Shown here: positions 17,526 through 26,927 of the stretch, one piece after another
Layout: each line of letters opens with the position of its first letter
How positions within the stretch are numbered: position 1 is the first letter of the stretch
Origin: Ga0077530 sp046293075
GTDB taxonomy: Bacteria; Pseudomonadota; Alphaproteobacteria; Rhizobiales; Hyphomicrobiaceae
Direction of reading: 5' to 3'
Length of the DNA: 64,000 nt
Assembly (NCBI GenBank): GCA_046293075.1
Contig: JBKBPL010000014.1
Location: forward strand, 1 to 64,000
Program-made: the position numbers and the translations under genes
The notes under the pieces: model-generated
What the model was told of the DNA's origin: nothing
The model's input: only the letters and a program-made list of their open reading frames with translations
The model's database searches: none

Positions 17526-18131
17526 TCACTGCGCCGGCCGCGTCGCCTCGAAGGCCGGCACGGCGGCCGCGAACGCATCGAGCCACTTGACGAGGTTGGG
17601 ATGGCCGGCGCGCCACTTTCCGCCATGGCGGAAGTCGAGATAGCCGAGCGCGCAAGCAAGTGTCAGATGGCCGTAGTCGGGACTGCTCCGCCACCTCGGC
17701 GGCGATGCCTCGAGCTGCGCCAGCGCGCGGTCAACCTTCGCCTGCTGACGATCGACCCACGCCTGAACCCTCATGTTCTCGGGCCGGAAGCGCCCTTCGT
17801 AGACGAGGAGCAGAGCCGCATCGAGGATGCCGTCCGCGAGCGCACCGAGCGTCAGCGTGCGCCACCGCTCGGCACCGCCTTTCGGAAAAAGCACCGGCGA
17901 TGCGCTCAGCGTGTCGAGGTACTCGCAGATCACGTGGCTGTCGAAGACCGCCTCGCCCTCGTCCGTGATCAGGCAGGGGATCTTGCCGAGCGGATTGAGC
18001 TTGTTGAGCGCCTCGTCACCCTTATTGGTGTCCGTCACGAGGATCTCGATCCGATCGGTCAGCCCCTTCATGGCCGCAGCGATCTTGACCTTGCGGCCAT
18101 AGGGCGAAAGAGGCGACGACATCAGCTTCAT
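17526..18131 (-). CDS. Glutathione S-transferase family protein
   Basis: A 201-residue GST. The N-terminal thioredoxin-like domain opens MKLMSSPLSPYGRKV, has the cis-proline segment GKIPCL near residue 53 and the glutathione-binding E/D-S pair (VFDSHVICEYL). The C-terminal helical domain ends with P-N-L-V-K-W-L-D-A-F. The start at 18131 gives a full domain with no extra N-terminus. The substrate is unknown. It is likely in one unit with the small monooxygenase-like gene. Confidence 0.88.
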   Translation of the reverse strand: MKLMSSPLSPYGRKVKIAAAMKGLTDRIEILVTDTNKGDEALNKLNPLGKIPCLITDEGEAVFDSHVICEYLDTLSASPVLFPKGGAERWRTLTLGALADGILDAALLLVYEGRFRPENMRVQAWVDRQQAKVDRALAQLEASPPRWRSSPDYGHLTLACALGYLDFRHGGKWRAGHPNLVKWLDAFAAAVPAFEATRPAQ

Positions 18132-18628
18132 GGGGGGCGGTTCCTCGAGGATCTTGGGACCGTTCGCGGTCCAGGACGGCGCAATCGTGCCGCGCCGGAC
18201 ATACGGCCGCAACCGAATTCATGTCGAGGGCCATGTAGGATTGGGAGAGCTGGCCAGCGTCCCGAGACATCTGCCGTCGGCCTGGCACCCCGCCACACCA
18301 GCGCCGGCCAGCTCCCATGCGCCCTTCTTAGCGCCATCTCCTCACGCGCGCCGCCCTTCTCTGATGGTTATGCACGGTCACGGCCGGGTGTGGACGAGCA
18401 CTCACCCGGCATTGCCTGTGGCCCCCGCGCCCGCTCCATCAAATTTCGTGGACGAGAAGGCGTGATCACCGCACGGCGCACCCACCCCAATGCGCGCGGC
18501 AACATCGAAGCCGCATACACGGTCAGCGCCCCAGATGCATGGCCGAAGTCTCGGCCAACCGATCGCATGAGGCACCGTCATTCGCTATGGTTGGTTTTGC
18601 TCCTGCAGACCATGGAATGAGCCCGCAC
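18132..18628. other. Intergenic region between divergent GST and hydrolase genes
   Basis: About 500 bases without a supported gene, repeat or RNA. It should carry the promoters of both neighbours. No operator-like palindrome was recognised. Confidence 0.35.
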
Positions 18629-19456
18629 ATGACGAAGATCGACTACGAGGCCGAGTACAACAACCGCCGCCGCGTGCCCGATCACGAGGCCATCACCGCA
18701 CGCTGGGCCGCAGCCTCAGCCGCGTGGCGGGACGAAGCCGATCTCCTCGCCGATCAGGCCTACGGCCCCGGCGAGCGCCAGCGCTTCGACCTCTTCCGCG
18801 CGCGTGGCGCCGCGGACGCGCCGCTCGTCGTCTACATCCATGGCGGCTACTGGCAGCGTGGCGACCGCAAGGGGCAGAGCTTCGTCGCCAGGGAGCTCAA
18901 TGCAAGCGGCATTGACGTGGCGCTGCCCTCCTATTCGCTCGCGCCGGCGGTCACTGTGGCGGCGATAACCGACGAGTTGCGCCAGTGCCTCAAGACGCTC
19001 TACGCGCGCACCAAGAAGCATCCGGTCGTCGTCGGGCACTCGGCAGGCGGTCACCTCGCCGCGTCCATGCTGGCCACCGACTGGACCACCATAGAGGACG
19101 TGCCGCGCGATCTGGTGCGGGCGGCCTACGCGCTGAGCGGCGTGTTCGATCCCGAGCCGCTGATCGCGACATCGCTTAATGAGGCCTTGAAGCTCGACGC
19201 AGCCAGCGCCCGCGCCGCGAATGTCGTGGCCGGCCGCAAGCCACCGCCGTCAGCCATCATGGTAGCTGCCGTGGGGGGCGATGAAAGCCAGGAGTTCATT
19301 CGCCAGAGCCTGGCGCTGACGGCTGCGTGGAGCGCGGCCGGCGTCAAGGCCGAGTGCGTCGTCGTGCCGAACGCCAACCACTTCACGATTCTGGACGAGC
19401 TGGCGCGCCCCGAGAGTGCCGTTCTGGCACGCATCGTCTCATTGGCGAACAGTTAG
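18629..19456 (+). CDS. Alpha/beta hydrolase, kynurenine formamidase-like
   Basis: A 275-residue alpha/beta hydrolase. H-G-G-Y-W (oxyanion-hole motif of the arylformamidase/carboxylesterase group), the nucleophile elbow G-H-S-A-G-G-H-L-A, and a C-terminal His in N-A-N-H-F-T are all present. The N-terminus YEAEYNNRRRVPDH is typical of KynB-like esterases. No tryptophan-catabolic genes are adjacent, so the substrate is open. An in-frame ATG at 18617 is an alternative start. Confidence 0.85.
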   Translation: MTKIDYEAEYNNRRRVPDHEAITARWAAASAAWRDEADLLADQAYGPGERQRFDLFRARGAADAPLVVYIHGGYWQRGDRKGQSFVARELNASGIDVALPSYSLAPAVTVAAITDELRQCLKTLYARTKKHPVVVGHSAGGHLAASMLATDWTTIEDVPRDLVRAAYALSGVFDPEPLIATSLNEALKLDAASARAANVVAGRKPPPSAIMVAAVGGDESQEFIRQSLALTAAWSAAGVKAECVVVPNANHFTILDELARPESAVLARIVSLANS

Positions 19457-19471
19457 CTCGCGTCGCGACAC

Positions 19472-19744
19472 TCAGAGCCGCTTGGTCGTCCAGGGGAAGT
19501 AGCGGGCCCTTCCGAGATCGTCGGCAATGACGGCCGAGCTCTGTCGGCGGGCCTTATCGAGCTCCATCAGCGCAATGGCGAGCGCATTGCGCACGCGCCC
19601 CAGTTCTGGCGTCCCGGCCAGCTCGTCGTGCATCTGCTCGAGCGTGGCGCGTACGCCGGCGACATCCGCCCGTCCCCCGGCCACGGCCCGCGGCCTGACC
19701 TCGACAGCCACATCGCCGGCTGTTGCCGTGTCATTCTTCACCAT
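19472..19744 (-). CDS. Hypothetical protein, 90 aa
   Basis: A small soluble protein with a helical centre (VRATLEQMHDELAGTP, RNALAIALMELDKARRQ) and the ending YFPWTTKRL. GAGGGAAGG lies just before the ATG, supporting a real gene. It is convergent with the hydrolase gene. No family is recognised. Confidence 0.5.
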   Translation of the reverse strand: MVKNDTATAGDVAVEVRPRAVAGGRADVAGVRATLEQMHDELAGTPELGRVRNALAIALMELDKARRQSSAVIADDLGRARYFPWTTKRL

Positions 19745-20027
19745 GGCCTTCCCTCACGCAGCACTGAACGGTTTCGGCACATTTACCATTGCTCAAGCCG
19801 CGTCTTCAGCGGCGTCATCCCCATAAGAGCATAGTCCGTGCCACCGTGGACGCCCGGCATCCTACAGCCCATCCGGGCAATCTTGCGGCCTGCCAGCGCC
19901 CGCGCGACCCGAGGCGCTTCGCGAGACGCGCTCCCCACAGCTTTTGCAGGCGCAAGGCTTTTCACCATCTGGCGAATCTGGTCGGTCTCGCGAGGCACAG
20001 CGGTGCTCAGGAGCTTGGGGGCGAGCC

Positions 20028-20873
20028 ATGGCCAACTTCGCGACGCACATCGGGGTCGGTACGGTCGTCAGCGGGATGCTCGCGACGCTCACGCTCGCCG
20101 CCGACGTCGTGGCGCCGGAGAACCTCGTCGCCGTCACGCTCGCGGGCGTTCTCGGCAGCGTGCTTCCCGACATCGACCTCAAGGATTCGCGCGCCGGCCG
20201 CGCCATGTTCGCCGGCCTCGCCGCCTTCTTCTCCTTTGCGGTCCTCTTTACATTCGCGGAAAAATTCTCAGTCGCCGAGCTGTGGCTGCTCTCGATCGGC
20301 ACCTTCCTGTTCGTCCGCTACGTCGTGCACGCGATCTTCCATCGCATGTCCTACCACCGGGGCATCTATCATTCGATACTCGCCGGCTTCTTCTTCGCCT
20401 TCCTGACGGCGATCGTCTACTACTACGTGCTCGGCCGGCACGAAGGCGTCTGCTGGCTCGCCGGCGGTTTCATGTTCATCGGCTACATGGTCCATCTTGT
20501 GCTCGACGAGGTCTACAGCGTCGATGTACTTGGCACGCGCGTGAAACGCTCGTTCGGTACGGCAGTCAAATTCTACGACGGGCGGCGCATCGATCATTCG
20601 ATCGCCATGGCACTCGCCACCGTCGCCGCCCTTTTGCTGACGCCGCCGACCAAGACGTTCGTCGACGGCATGTCATCACGCGCTATGTGGTCGGGCCTGC
20701 GCCAGCGCCTGCTGCCGCAGGACAACAACTGGTTCGGCGTGTCAGGTGACGTGATCAGCTTTGCCGGTCGGCGCGCGCCCGCAGCAACGCCGGATACTGC
20801 CGCACCCATTGCTACCGGCTCGATCCCGAAAGCTGAAGATGCGCGCCCTGAAGATGCGCAGCTTAAGCAGTAA
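20028..20873 (+). CDS. Membrane-bound metal-dependent hydrolase (YdjM/DUF457-like)
   Basis: A 281-residue inner-membrane protein with about five hydrophobic segments. The N-terminus MANFATHIGVGTVVSG and the LPDIDLKDS motif, then H-A-I-F-H-R and S-Y-H-R-G-I-Y-H-S, match the YdjM-type predicted hydrolases, whose His/Asp residues bind metal. The start at 20028 (GGGGGCGAG upstream) places the conserved H-I-G at residue 7. The C-terminal 40 residues are low complexity. The physiological substrate of this family is unknown. Confidence 0.82.
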   Translation: MANFATHIGVGTVVSGMLATLTLAADVVAPENLVAVTLAGVLGSVLPDIDLKDSRAGRAMFAGLAAFFSFAVLFTFAEKFSVAELWLLSIGTFLFVRYVVHAIFHRMSYHRGIYHSILAGFFFAFLTAIVYYYVLGRHEGVCWLAGGFMFIGYMVHLVLDEVYSVDVLGTRVKRSFGTAVKFYDGRRIDHSIAMALATVAALLLTPPTKTFVDGMSSRAMWSGLRQRLLPQDNNWFGVSGDVISFAGRRAPAATPDTAAPIATGSIPKAEDARPEDAQLKQ

Positions 20874-20903
20874 CTTGAGATTGGCCACGCTTGGCGTCAA
20901 TCG

Positions 20904-21533
20904 TCAGGACGCCGCTGCGCGCACCGCGCCAGCGTTTGCAGCAACGCCTGCGAGGTAGTTGCTGACGAGATCCGAGATCAGCAGTGCCGCAGCGTCGCTG
21001 GTGACATTAGTGAGCTTGTTGGCCGTCGAGAGCGATGTGATGCCGTGCACGCCGGCCCACAGCACACGGGCTGCCCGCTGCCGCTCGAGGACGGCCTCTG
21101 GCGGAAAGAGCGGCGCGACGGCCGCCTCGACCCGGCTCATCAGCCGCTCGAGCTTCTCCTGATACCAAGGCGGCGTCTCCAAGCCGCCCGGCATATAATG
21201 CTCGAATAGCAGGTTCCATAGCTTCGGCCGCTCGTGGGTGAACGCGAGATAGGTTTGGGCAAGCTGCAGGACCAGCGCCTTCTGATCCCCGCCCTTGGCA
21301 AGCTCCGCCGCCAAGCGCTCATCGAGCGCATCGAGCACGCGCCCCTCGACATTCAGCACGACGTCGTCAAGGTTCTCGAACATGTTGTAGATCGTGCCGG
21401 GCGAATAGCCGATCCGGCGCGCGATCTCCCGGGCGGAGAGCCCAGCCAGACCGTGCGCCTCGATAATCGCCGCCGCAGCATCAAGGATGAGCTGTCGCAG
21501 CTGCTCGGGGGTATGTATCGAACGGCGGCCCAT
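20904..21533 (-). CDS. TetR/AcrR family transcriptional regulator
   Basis: A 209-residue one-component regulator. The N-terminal HTH spans roughly residues 15-55 (ILDAAAAIIEAHGLAGLSAREIARRIGYSPGTIYNMFENLDD). The C-terminal half has the W-H-G pattern (VLWAGVHGITSLS) of the TetR_C_33/WHG group. It is divergent from nothing nearby, with 260 bases between it and the pdxY-like stop, so the target is not clear. The ATG at 21533 begins MGRRSIHTPEQ, just before the HTH. Confidence 0.9.
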   Translation of the reverse strand: MGRRSIHTPEQLRQLILDAAAAIIEAHGLAGLSAREIARRIGYSPGTIYNMFENLDDVVLNVEGRVLDALDERLAAELAKGGDQKALVLQLAQTYLAFTHERPKLWNLLFEHYMPGGLETPPWYQEKLERLMSRVEAAVAPLFPPEAVLERQRAARVLWAGVHGITSLSTANKLTNVTSDAAALLISDLVSNYLAGVAANAGAVRAAAS

Positions 21534-21795
21534 GGAGACCTCTGGCGAGATTGTCAGCGCGCGGCAAGACAAGCGCTTCTAGTATCACCATCCAAACCAG
21601 GGCGACCCACGGCCCTGGCCGGAGTGGCGGGTAGGAAGCCGATTTCCGGATGCCGGACAAGCCCGATCTCCGGAACTTCTTTTTCTTCGCAGGCAGCGAC
21701 GCCCGCACCCTGGGAGCGTCCGCGGCGCGTTCACTGTACGCCGAGCAGTAAGACCTCAGGACGCGGATTAGTTCCCGGCCTGCGTTGGACTATCG

Positions 21796-22623
21796 TTACC
21801 CCAAAGCTGCCGTTGGATGCGACACCTCGCTGTCAATTCCCTTCAGAATGGCAATCAAATTCAGCTCATCTCGTGTCGCACCGGCACGAATCGCTTTCTG
21901 AACGCTGCTAACTGACATGCCAAGAGCGCTCGGGACGGCGCAGCCGTTAACCCTGTGTCCGGCGAACAGACCGGCGAGGAGATCGCCCGTGCCATTCGGA
22001 ACATTGTCCAATTTCGCGACGCGGCTGGACCACGCGCCCCCCGCCGTCACGGCGAGCGTCGCGAGGCCGTCATCGGCCATCGGTATGGAGGTGGCAACGG
22101 TTACGGATGCTCCGAGCGCACGCCCCGCACGTCTCGCGCTCGCGACATCCGTGACCGGTAGGCCAGTGAGCCAGGCGAGCTCGAAGCGGTTCGGAAACGT
22201 GACGTCGGCAAGGGGCACCAGCGTCGCCGCGATGGCGCGCGCGGCCTCCTCGGCGATGTAGAGTCCCTTGGGGTCATCGCCGATCACAGGATCGCAATAG
22301 TACGCGGCCGCCGACTTGTGGGCACGCACGCGCGCGATCGCATCCGCGACGACCGCCACATGCTGCGGCGTCGGCAGATAGCCGCTAAGCACCGCATCGA
22401 CGCCGGCAAGCCAGCCATGCGCGTCGAGTGTCGCGAGCATCTGCTCGAGCAGCGCGGGGTCCGTGCGCGCACCCGCAGTGGCCCCATGGCCGGGATGGTT
22501 CGAGAGGATGATCGTCGGTAGTGCGATCACCTCATGGCCGAGCGCCTGCAGCGCCGGCACGACTGCGGCAAGGCCCACGTACCCGCGGGCGACCTGGGAT
22601 GAAATCGCAAGGATGGTGCCCAT
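21796..22623 (-). CDS. pdxY: Pyridoxal kinase-like PfkB/ThiD-fold kinase
   Basis: A 275-residue ribokinase-fold kinase. The start ILAISSQVARGYVGLAA matches the PdxY S-x-V-x-x-G-x-V-G motif, C-D-P-V-I-G-D the middle motif, and N-G-T-G-D-L-L-A-G-L-F carries the catalytic Asp and anion hole. Members phosphorylate pyridoxal or hydroxymethylpyrimidine. It is the last gene of a minus-strand unit after a DAO-type flavoenzyme and a molybdopterin oxidoreductase, a setting that may point to a non-vitamin substrate. Gap to the upstream gene is 36 bases. Confidence 0.85.
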   Translation of the reverse strand: MGTILAISSQVARGYVGLAAVVPALQALGHEVIALPTIILSNHPGHGATAGARTDPALLEQMLATLDAHGWLAGVDAVLSGYLPTPQHVAVVADAIARVRAHKSAAAYYCDPVIGDDPKGLYIAEEAARAIAATLVPLADVTFPNRFELAWLTGLPVTDVASARRAGRALGASVTVATSIPMADDGLATLAVTAGGAWSSRVAKLDNVPNGTGDLLAGLFAGHRVNGCAVPSALGMSVSSVQKAIRAGATRDELNLIAILKGIDSEVSHPTAALG

Positions 22624-22659
22624 CTTTCGTCCTTGGCATTGCCACCGGCGTCGTCGCGA

Positions 22660-23823
22660 TCAGAAAACATTCGCTTCCGCCAGCGGGGCGTTTGCCGCAA
22701 TCCGCGCCCAGCCGAAGCGGGTGAGGTCGATCGCACGGTAGCTGCCGTGCACGATCAGCTCGGCCACGGCCCGACCGATCCCGGGCGAGTGCTGGAGCCC
22801 ATGGCCCGAAAACCCGCACGCAAGCAGAAAGCCCGCCACCTCCGGATGCGGGCCAAGAATGGCGTTATGGTCGAGGGTGTTGAGATCGTAGTGGCAGCAC
22901 CAAGCATTCACCACCTTCAGTGTCTCGAAGGCCGGCACGCGATGGGCGAGCGTCGGCCAGATCAGGCGCTCGAAGAAGCCGTCCTCGATGTCGAAGTCTT
23001 CGGCGTCGGGATCCTCATCCTCAGGCGGGGCGACGCCCGTGAGGTAGTAGCGGCCCTCCGGGCGGAAGTAGACGCCGCTCGGATCAATCATGAGGCCAGC
23101 ACCCGGCAGAGGCGTCGGGCAGTCGATCACGAAGACGTACCGCTTGCGCGGGCGAACCGGCAAATCGACGCCCGCCAGGGCCGCGACCTTGCGCGAGTGC
23201 CATCCTGCCGCGCAGACGATCATCGGTGTCGCGATCGTGCCGCCCGATGCGAGGCGCACGCCGACGACCGCACTACCCTTGAGATCGATGCCCACGACCT
23301 CATCCGCGAGATAGACCACGCCCTCGGCGATGGCGCGCTTGCGCATGAGCGCGAGGTGCGCGTGCGGATCGACCCAGCCCTCGCCCGATCGGCCCCACCC
23401 GGCGCCCGCAAGATCATCCACCGCCAGCCAGGGAAAGCGCCTCTTGAGGGGCTCAGGCGCCAGCAGTTCCACATCTGCGCCGAGATCCCGCTGAACGGCG
23501 ACATTCGCGCGAAGCACACGTTCGCCTTCCGCGCTTGCCATGATCGCGTAGCCGCGCTCGACGAGGCTGACATCGGCTTCGGGCCCGTGGGCTTCCTTGA
23601 CGCTGCTGAAATAGGCCCAGCCAAAGGCCGAGAGCAGGATGTTCTCGGGCGTCGAGAACTGCCGCCGGATGGAGGCGACCGAGCGGCCCGTCGCGCACCG
23701 CTGATAGCTCGGATCCTTCTCGACGACGACCACGCGCCCGTTGAAGCCCTCGCGGCGGAGAAAGTACGCCGTGGCGCTGCCGACCGCAGCGCCGCCGACG
23801 ATCACGACGTCCGCGCTCGTCAT
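22660..23823 (-). CDS. FAD-dependent oxidoreductase, DAO/sarcosine oxidase-like
   Basis: A 387-residue flavoenzyme with the N-terminal motif VVIVGGAAVGSATAYFL and the glycine/D-amino-acid oxidase fold. The central V-C-A-A-G-W-H-S segment and the C-terminal L-A-C-G-F-S-G-H-G-L-Q-H-S-P-G-I-G are typical of this group. It likely oxidises an amine or an N-methylated or D-amino acid. It lies 24 bases after the molybdopterin enzyme, an arrangement that suggests a shared pathway. CAGGAGCG precedes the ATG. Confidence 0.88.
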   Translation of the reverse strand: MTSADVVIVGGAAVGSATAYFLRREGFNGRVVVVEKDPSYQRCATGRSVASIRRQFSTPENILLSAFGWAYFSSVKEAHGPEADVSLVERGYAIMASAEGERVLRANVAVQRDLGADVELLAPEPLKRRFPWLAVDDLAGAGWGRSGEGWVDPHAHLALMRKRAIAEGVVYLADEVVGIDLKGSAVVGVRLASGGTIATPMIVCAAGWHSRKVAALAGVDLPVRPRKRYVFVIDCPTPLPGAGLMIDPSGVYFRPEGRYYLTGVAPPEDEDPDAEDFDIEDGFFERLIWPTLAHRVPAFETLKVVNAWCCHYDLNTLDHNAILGPHPEVAGFLLACGFSGHGLQHSPGIGRAVAELIVHGSYRAIDLTRFGWARIAANAPLAEANVF

Positions 23824-23847
23824 CAGGGCGCGCTCCTGCGCTTGGCC

Positions 23848-25944
23848 TCAGTCACTGAGCGCCCGCCGAATCCAGACGTGGTTGTCATGGAAGGCCGCAC
23901 CGCCGAATGGCGCGATCCGGTCCGCCCCGGTCAGCGTGTTGATGCCGGCTTCGCCCTCGAACTGCTCGTTCGGCGGGATCGACTCGACGATCGCGACGCC
24001 GCGCTGCACGCCATCGAATGCCTCGGCCTTGATCCGGATCTCGCCGCGCTCATTGCCCATGGCGATGCGCTCGCCGTTCGCAATGCCGAGCGCGGCAAGA
24101 TCGTCGGGATGGATCTTGGCGCGCGGCGGGCCTTCCTGCTTGCGGCTCGTCGGCATTTCGTTGAACGAGGAGTTGAGATAGTTGCGCGCGGGGCTCGTCG
24201 CGAGGCGGAAGGGATGCTGTGCATCGGCCTTCTCGATGACATCCCAGTGGTCCGGGAGACGCGGCACGAGATGGGCAATGCCCCAGTCCCATTTGCGCGA
24301 GGCCGGCACCTCGGGCCAGTCCGGCTTGAACCTGAACTTGCCATCGGAATAGGCGAAGCCGCCGACGTAGTGCGATGTCTCGAAGTCCGGCTGAGCATCG
24401 ATCCAGCGCTTGCCCTCGAGGTTCTCGAGCGTCCCCCAGCCCGAGTTCTGCAGCGTCCAGTCGATGATCTCGCGCACCGTCATATTGAAGCCGCGGTGCT
24501 CGGCCCCGACGCGCTTCGCGAGCGCGCAGACCACATCGTGGTTCGAGCGGCACTCGCCGGGCGGCTCGATCAGCTTCGGGCCGAAGAGGATGCTCTGCTG
24601 GCCGCCCGCCTGATAGAGATCGTCGTGCTCGAGAAACATCGTCGCCGGCAACACGACATCCGCGACCTTTGCCGTCGCTGTCATGAACTGCTCATGCACG
24701 CACACGAAGAGATCCTCGCGCGCGAAGCCTTGCTTGACCTTGTTCTGGTCCGGGCAGACCTGCACCGGGTTCTGGTTCTGGATGAAGAGCGCGTGCACCT
24801 CGGGACCATCGCCGAGGTCGCTGCGGTCGCCGGTCAGGATCGCGCCGATGCGGCTCATATCGAGCATCCGCACGGTCGGATCGAGCACGTCCGTGCCCTC
24901 GATCAGCGCCTTGTTCCACTTGAAGATGGCCCCGCTGTTGTGGAAGGCACCACCGCCCTCATGAAGCCACGCACCTGTCACCGTCGCGATGCAGGAGGCG
25001 GCGTGCATGTTCACCGCGCCGTTGCGCGAGCGTGAAAAGCCATAGCCGAGCCTGAGATACGTCCGCGGCGTCTTCCCGATCAGATGCGCGAAGCTCTCGA
25101 TCTCCGCCACCGTCAGGCCGGTGATTGCACTCGCCCATTCGGGCGTCTTCGTCGCGAGGTGCGCTTCGAGCTCATCCGGGCAATCGGCGTACTTCGCCAT
25201 GTACGCCCGGTTCGCAAGTCCATCGCGGAAAAGCACGTGCATGATCGCACAGGCGAGCGCACCATCCGTGCCAGGCCGCAGGCAGAGGCCGATGTCCGCT
25301 TGCTGCATGGTCGCATTGCGGTAGATGTCGATGACCGCGATCTTGGCGCCGCGTTCGCGCCGCGCCCGGATGGCGTGCGTCATCACGTTGACCTGCGTGT
25401 GCACCGGATTTGTGCCCCAGATGACAACGAGGTCGGACTTCGCCATCTCGCGCGGGTCCGGCCCCGCGAGCCGGCCCGTACCGGCGACGAAGCCTGTCCA
25501 GGCCGCGGTCGTACAGATGGTCGAGAACTGACGCGAGTAGCGCTTGGCGTGGCGCAGGCGCTCGATGCCGTCACGCATGACCAGGCCCATGGTGCCGGCG
25601 AAAAAGTACGGCCAGACCGCCTCGCTGCCGTGGCGGCGCTCCGCCGCGAGCAGCGCCTCAGCCGTGAGGTCGAGGGCTTCCTCCCAGGAGATCTGCGCGA
25701 ATTGCCCTGATCCTTTGGGCCCGACCCGCTTCAGTGGATGGAGCAGGCGCTCCTTGTGATGAATGCGCTCGGCATAGCGGGCGACCTTGGCGCAGATCAC
25801 GCCGGCCGTGTACTCGTTCTCCTTGGCACCGCGGACGCGGCCGATCCGGCCATTCTCGAGCAGCTCGACATCGAGCGCGCAGGTCGAGGGGCAGTCGTGG
25901 GGACATGCCGAATGGCCGATCTTCACGTCGACACGCTGCTGCAT
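23848..25944 (-). CDS. Molybdopterin-dependent oxidoreductase (DMSO reductase superfamily)
   Basis: A 698-residue enzyme. The N-terminus has the [4Fe-4S] ligands C-P-H-D-C-P-S-T-C followed by G-V-I-C-A-K. The molybdopterin domain follows (VIWGTNPVHTQ, PGTDGALACA), then the C-terminal molydopterin dinucleotide-binding domain (RNYLNSSFNEMP, IHPDDLAALGIANG). No TAT signal is present, so it is cytosolic. It belongs to the broad formate dehydrogenase/YyaE-like group with unknown substrate. No iron-sulfur or membrane subunit is adjacent; the partner genes are a DAO-type flavoenzyme and a sugar-kinase-fold protein. Confidence 0.9.
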   Translation of the reverse strand: MQQRVDVKIGHSACPHDCPSTCALDVELLENGRIGRVRGAKENEYTAGVICAKVARYAERIHHKERLLHPLKRVGPKGSGQFAQISWEEALDLTAEALLAAERRHGSEAVWPYFFAGTMGLVMRDGIERLRHAKRYSRQFSTICTTAAWTGFVAGTGRLAGPDPREMAKSDLVVIWGTNPVHTQVNVMTHAIRARRERGAKIAVIDIYRNATMQQADIGLCLRPGTDGALACAIMHVLFRDGLANRAYMAKYADCPDELEAHLATKTPEWASAITGLTVAEIESFAHLIGKTPRTYLRLGYGFSRSRNGAVNMHAASCIATVTGAWLHEGGGAFHNSGAIFKWNKALIEGTDVLDPTVRMLDMSRIGAILTGDRSDLGDGPEVHALFIQNQNPVQVCPDQNKVKQGFAREDLFVCVHEQFMTATAKVADVVLPATMFLEHDDLYQAGGQQSILFGPKLIEPPGECRSNHDVVCALAKRVGAEHRGFNMTVREIIDWTLQNSGWGTLENLEGKRWIDAQPDFETSHYVGGFAYSDGKFRFKPDWPEVPASRKWDWGIAHLVPRLPDHWDVIEKADAQHPFRLATSPARNYLNSSFNEMPTSRKQEGPPRAKIHPDDLAALGIANGERIAMGNERGEIRIKAEAFDGVQRGVAIVESIPPNEQFEGEAGINTLTGADRIAPFGGAAFHDNHVWIRRALSD

Positions 25945-26061
25945 CCGCCAACTCCCCGCATGGCCGCAGGTGCCAGCCGGACACAGCCGGACCAGCGCCT
26001 TGCCATCATTCTAACGGGAAACGGCCCCCCGCCAAGCGCGGGAGGCGCTGACGCGGGCCGC

Positions 26062-26823
26062 TCAGAAACGGTAGGAGAGGCCGACCGCAAGATGCGGAGA
26101 CCAGAGGTCGGTCTTGAGCGAGCCGCCGCCCTTCAGGTCTGCATCGATGCGCGTGTACGTCATCTTGCCTTCGATGAATCCGGACCAATTGGCCCCCAAC
26201 GGCATCTCAAGCCCGACCAGCCCCTGCACAGCGACACCCGTGAGCTGATACTCATAAGTGCGGGGCCCCGGATCGCCGACCAGCTCGACCTCCACGTGTG
26301 GAACCGCCAAACCCACACCGAGACCGGCGTAGGGCCGAATGCGGTAGTGCTGCCACGGATCGAACCGATAGAGCACGTTGGCCGTAAAGATGTTGTTGCC
26401 GTCCGTGAACTCGAGTCTGTCATAAATGGCGCCAGCGGCGCCGCCAAGCTTGGCATAAGCCTTGGCGTGCGTGAATTCGATGGCAACGCCCCAGTTGGGG
26501 CTGCTGTCGATCCAGTAGATACCGCGCGCGCCCCAGTAGGGCGGCATGGCGAACGACTTGCCATCCCAGTCGATGCTCCGGTTGTCGGTCACGACACCGG
26601 GCTTGCGCACCGAAACATCGCTCGAGAAGTTGCCGTTGACGCCGCCATAGACCTGGATCTGCACCTCAGCGCGCGCCGCATCCGGCGCCACAGTCCCGAT
26701 CGCCGTCCCCATGGCGAGCGCAAGCGCGCCATAGCCAATCATTCCCCACGCTCTGCCGCTGCGCATAGCGTCCGCGCCGCTCGCCGTGATCCGTGCGCTG
26801 CCGAATCCAGACAGCGCATCCAT
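26062..26823 (-). CDS. Outer membrane beta-barrel protein (OmpW/opacity-like)
   Basis: A 253-residue exported protein. A hydrophobic segment ending in A-A-R-A (about residues 25-53 from this start) is a signal peptide; if translation begins at the internal ATG at 26766 the peptide has normal length. The mature part is a run of amphipathic strands (VQIQVYGGVNGNFSS, YRIRPYAGLGVGLAVP, GFIEGKMTYTRID) and ends S-Y-R-F, with a terminal Phe as in outer-membrane barrels. Likely an 8-stranded porin-like protein. Function unknown. Confidence 0.78.
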   Translation of the reverse strand: MDALSGFGSARITASGADAMRSGRAWGMIGYGALALAMGTAIGTVAPDAARAEVQIQVYGGVNGNFSSDVSVRKPGVVTDNRSIDWDGKSFAMPPYWGARGIYWIDSSPNWGVAIEFTHAKAYAKLGGAAGAIYDRLEFTDGNNIFTANVLYRFDPWQHYRIRPYAGLGVGLAVPHVEVELVGDPGPRTYEYQLTGVAVQGLVGLEMPLGANWSGFIEGKMTYTRIDADLKGGGSLKTDLWSPHLAVGLSYRF

Positions 26824-26927
26824 TATCAACCGCTTAACAGATCAGTGGGCCATGGCAAGCGGGATGCATCCCGCACCCGCATGCGGCAAGGCTTTTCTTG
26901 CTCCAGTGTTGCTCGTCAGCCAACGTA

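Noticed and set aside
19783..19998. 71-codon minus-strand frame upstream of the 90-aa hypothetical
   Set aside because: GTG start without a ribosome site and no family resemblance.
22633..25035. Open frame of 800 codons on the plus strand
   Set aside because: It lies antisense to the DAO-type and molybdopterin genes, which have clear motifs. Long antisense frames are usual at this GC content.
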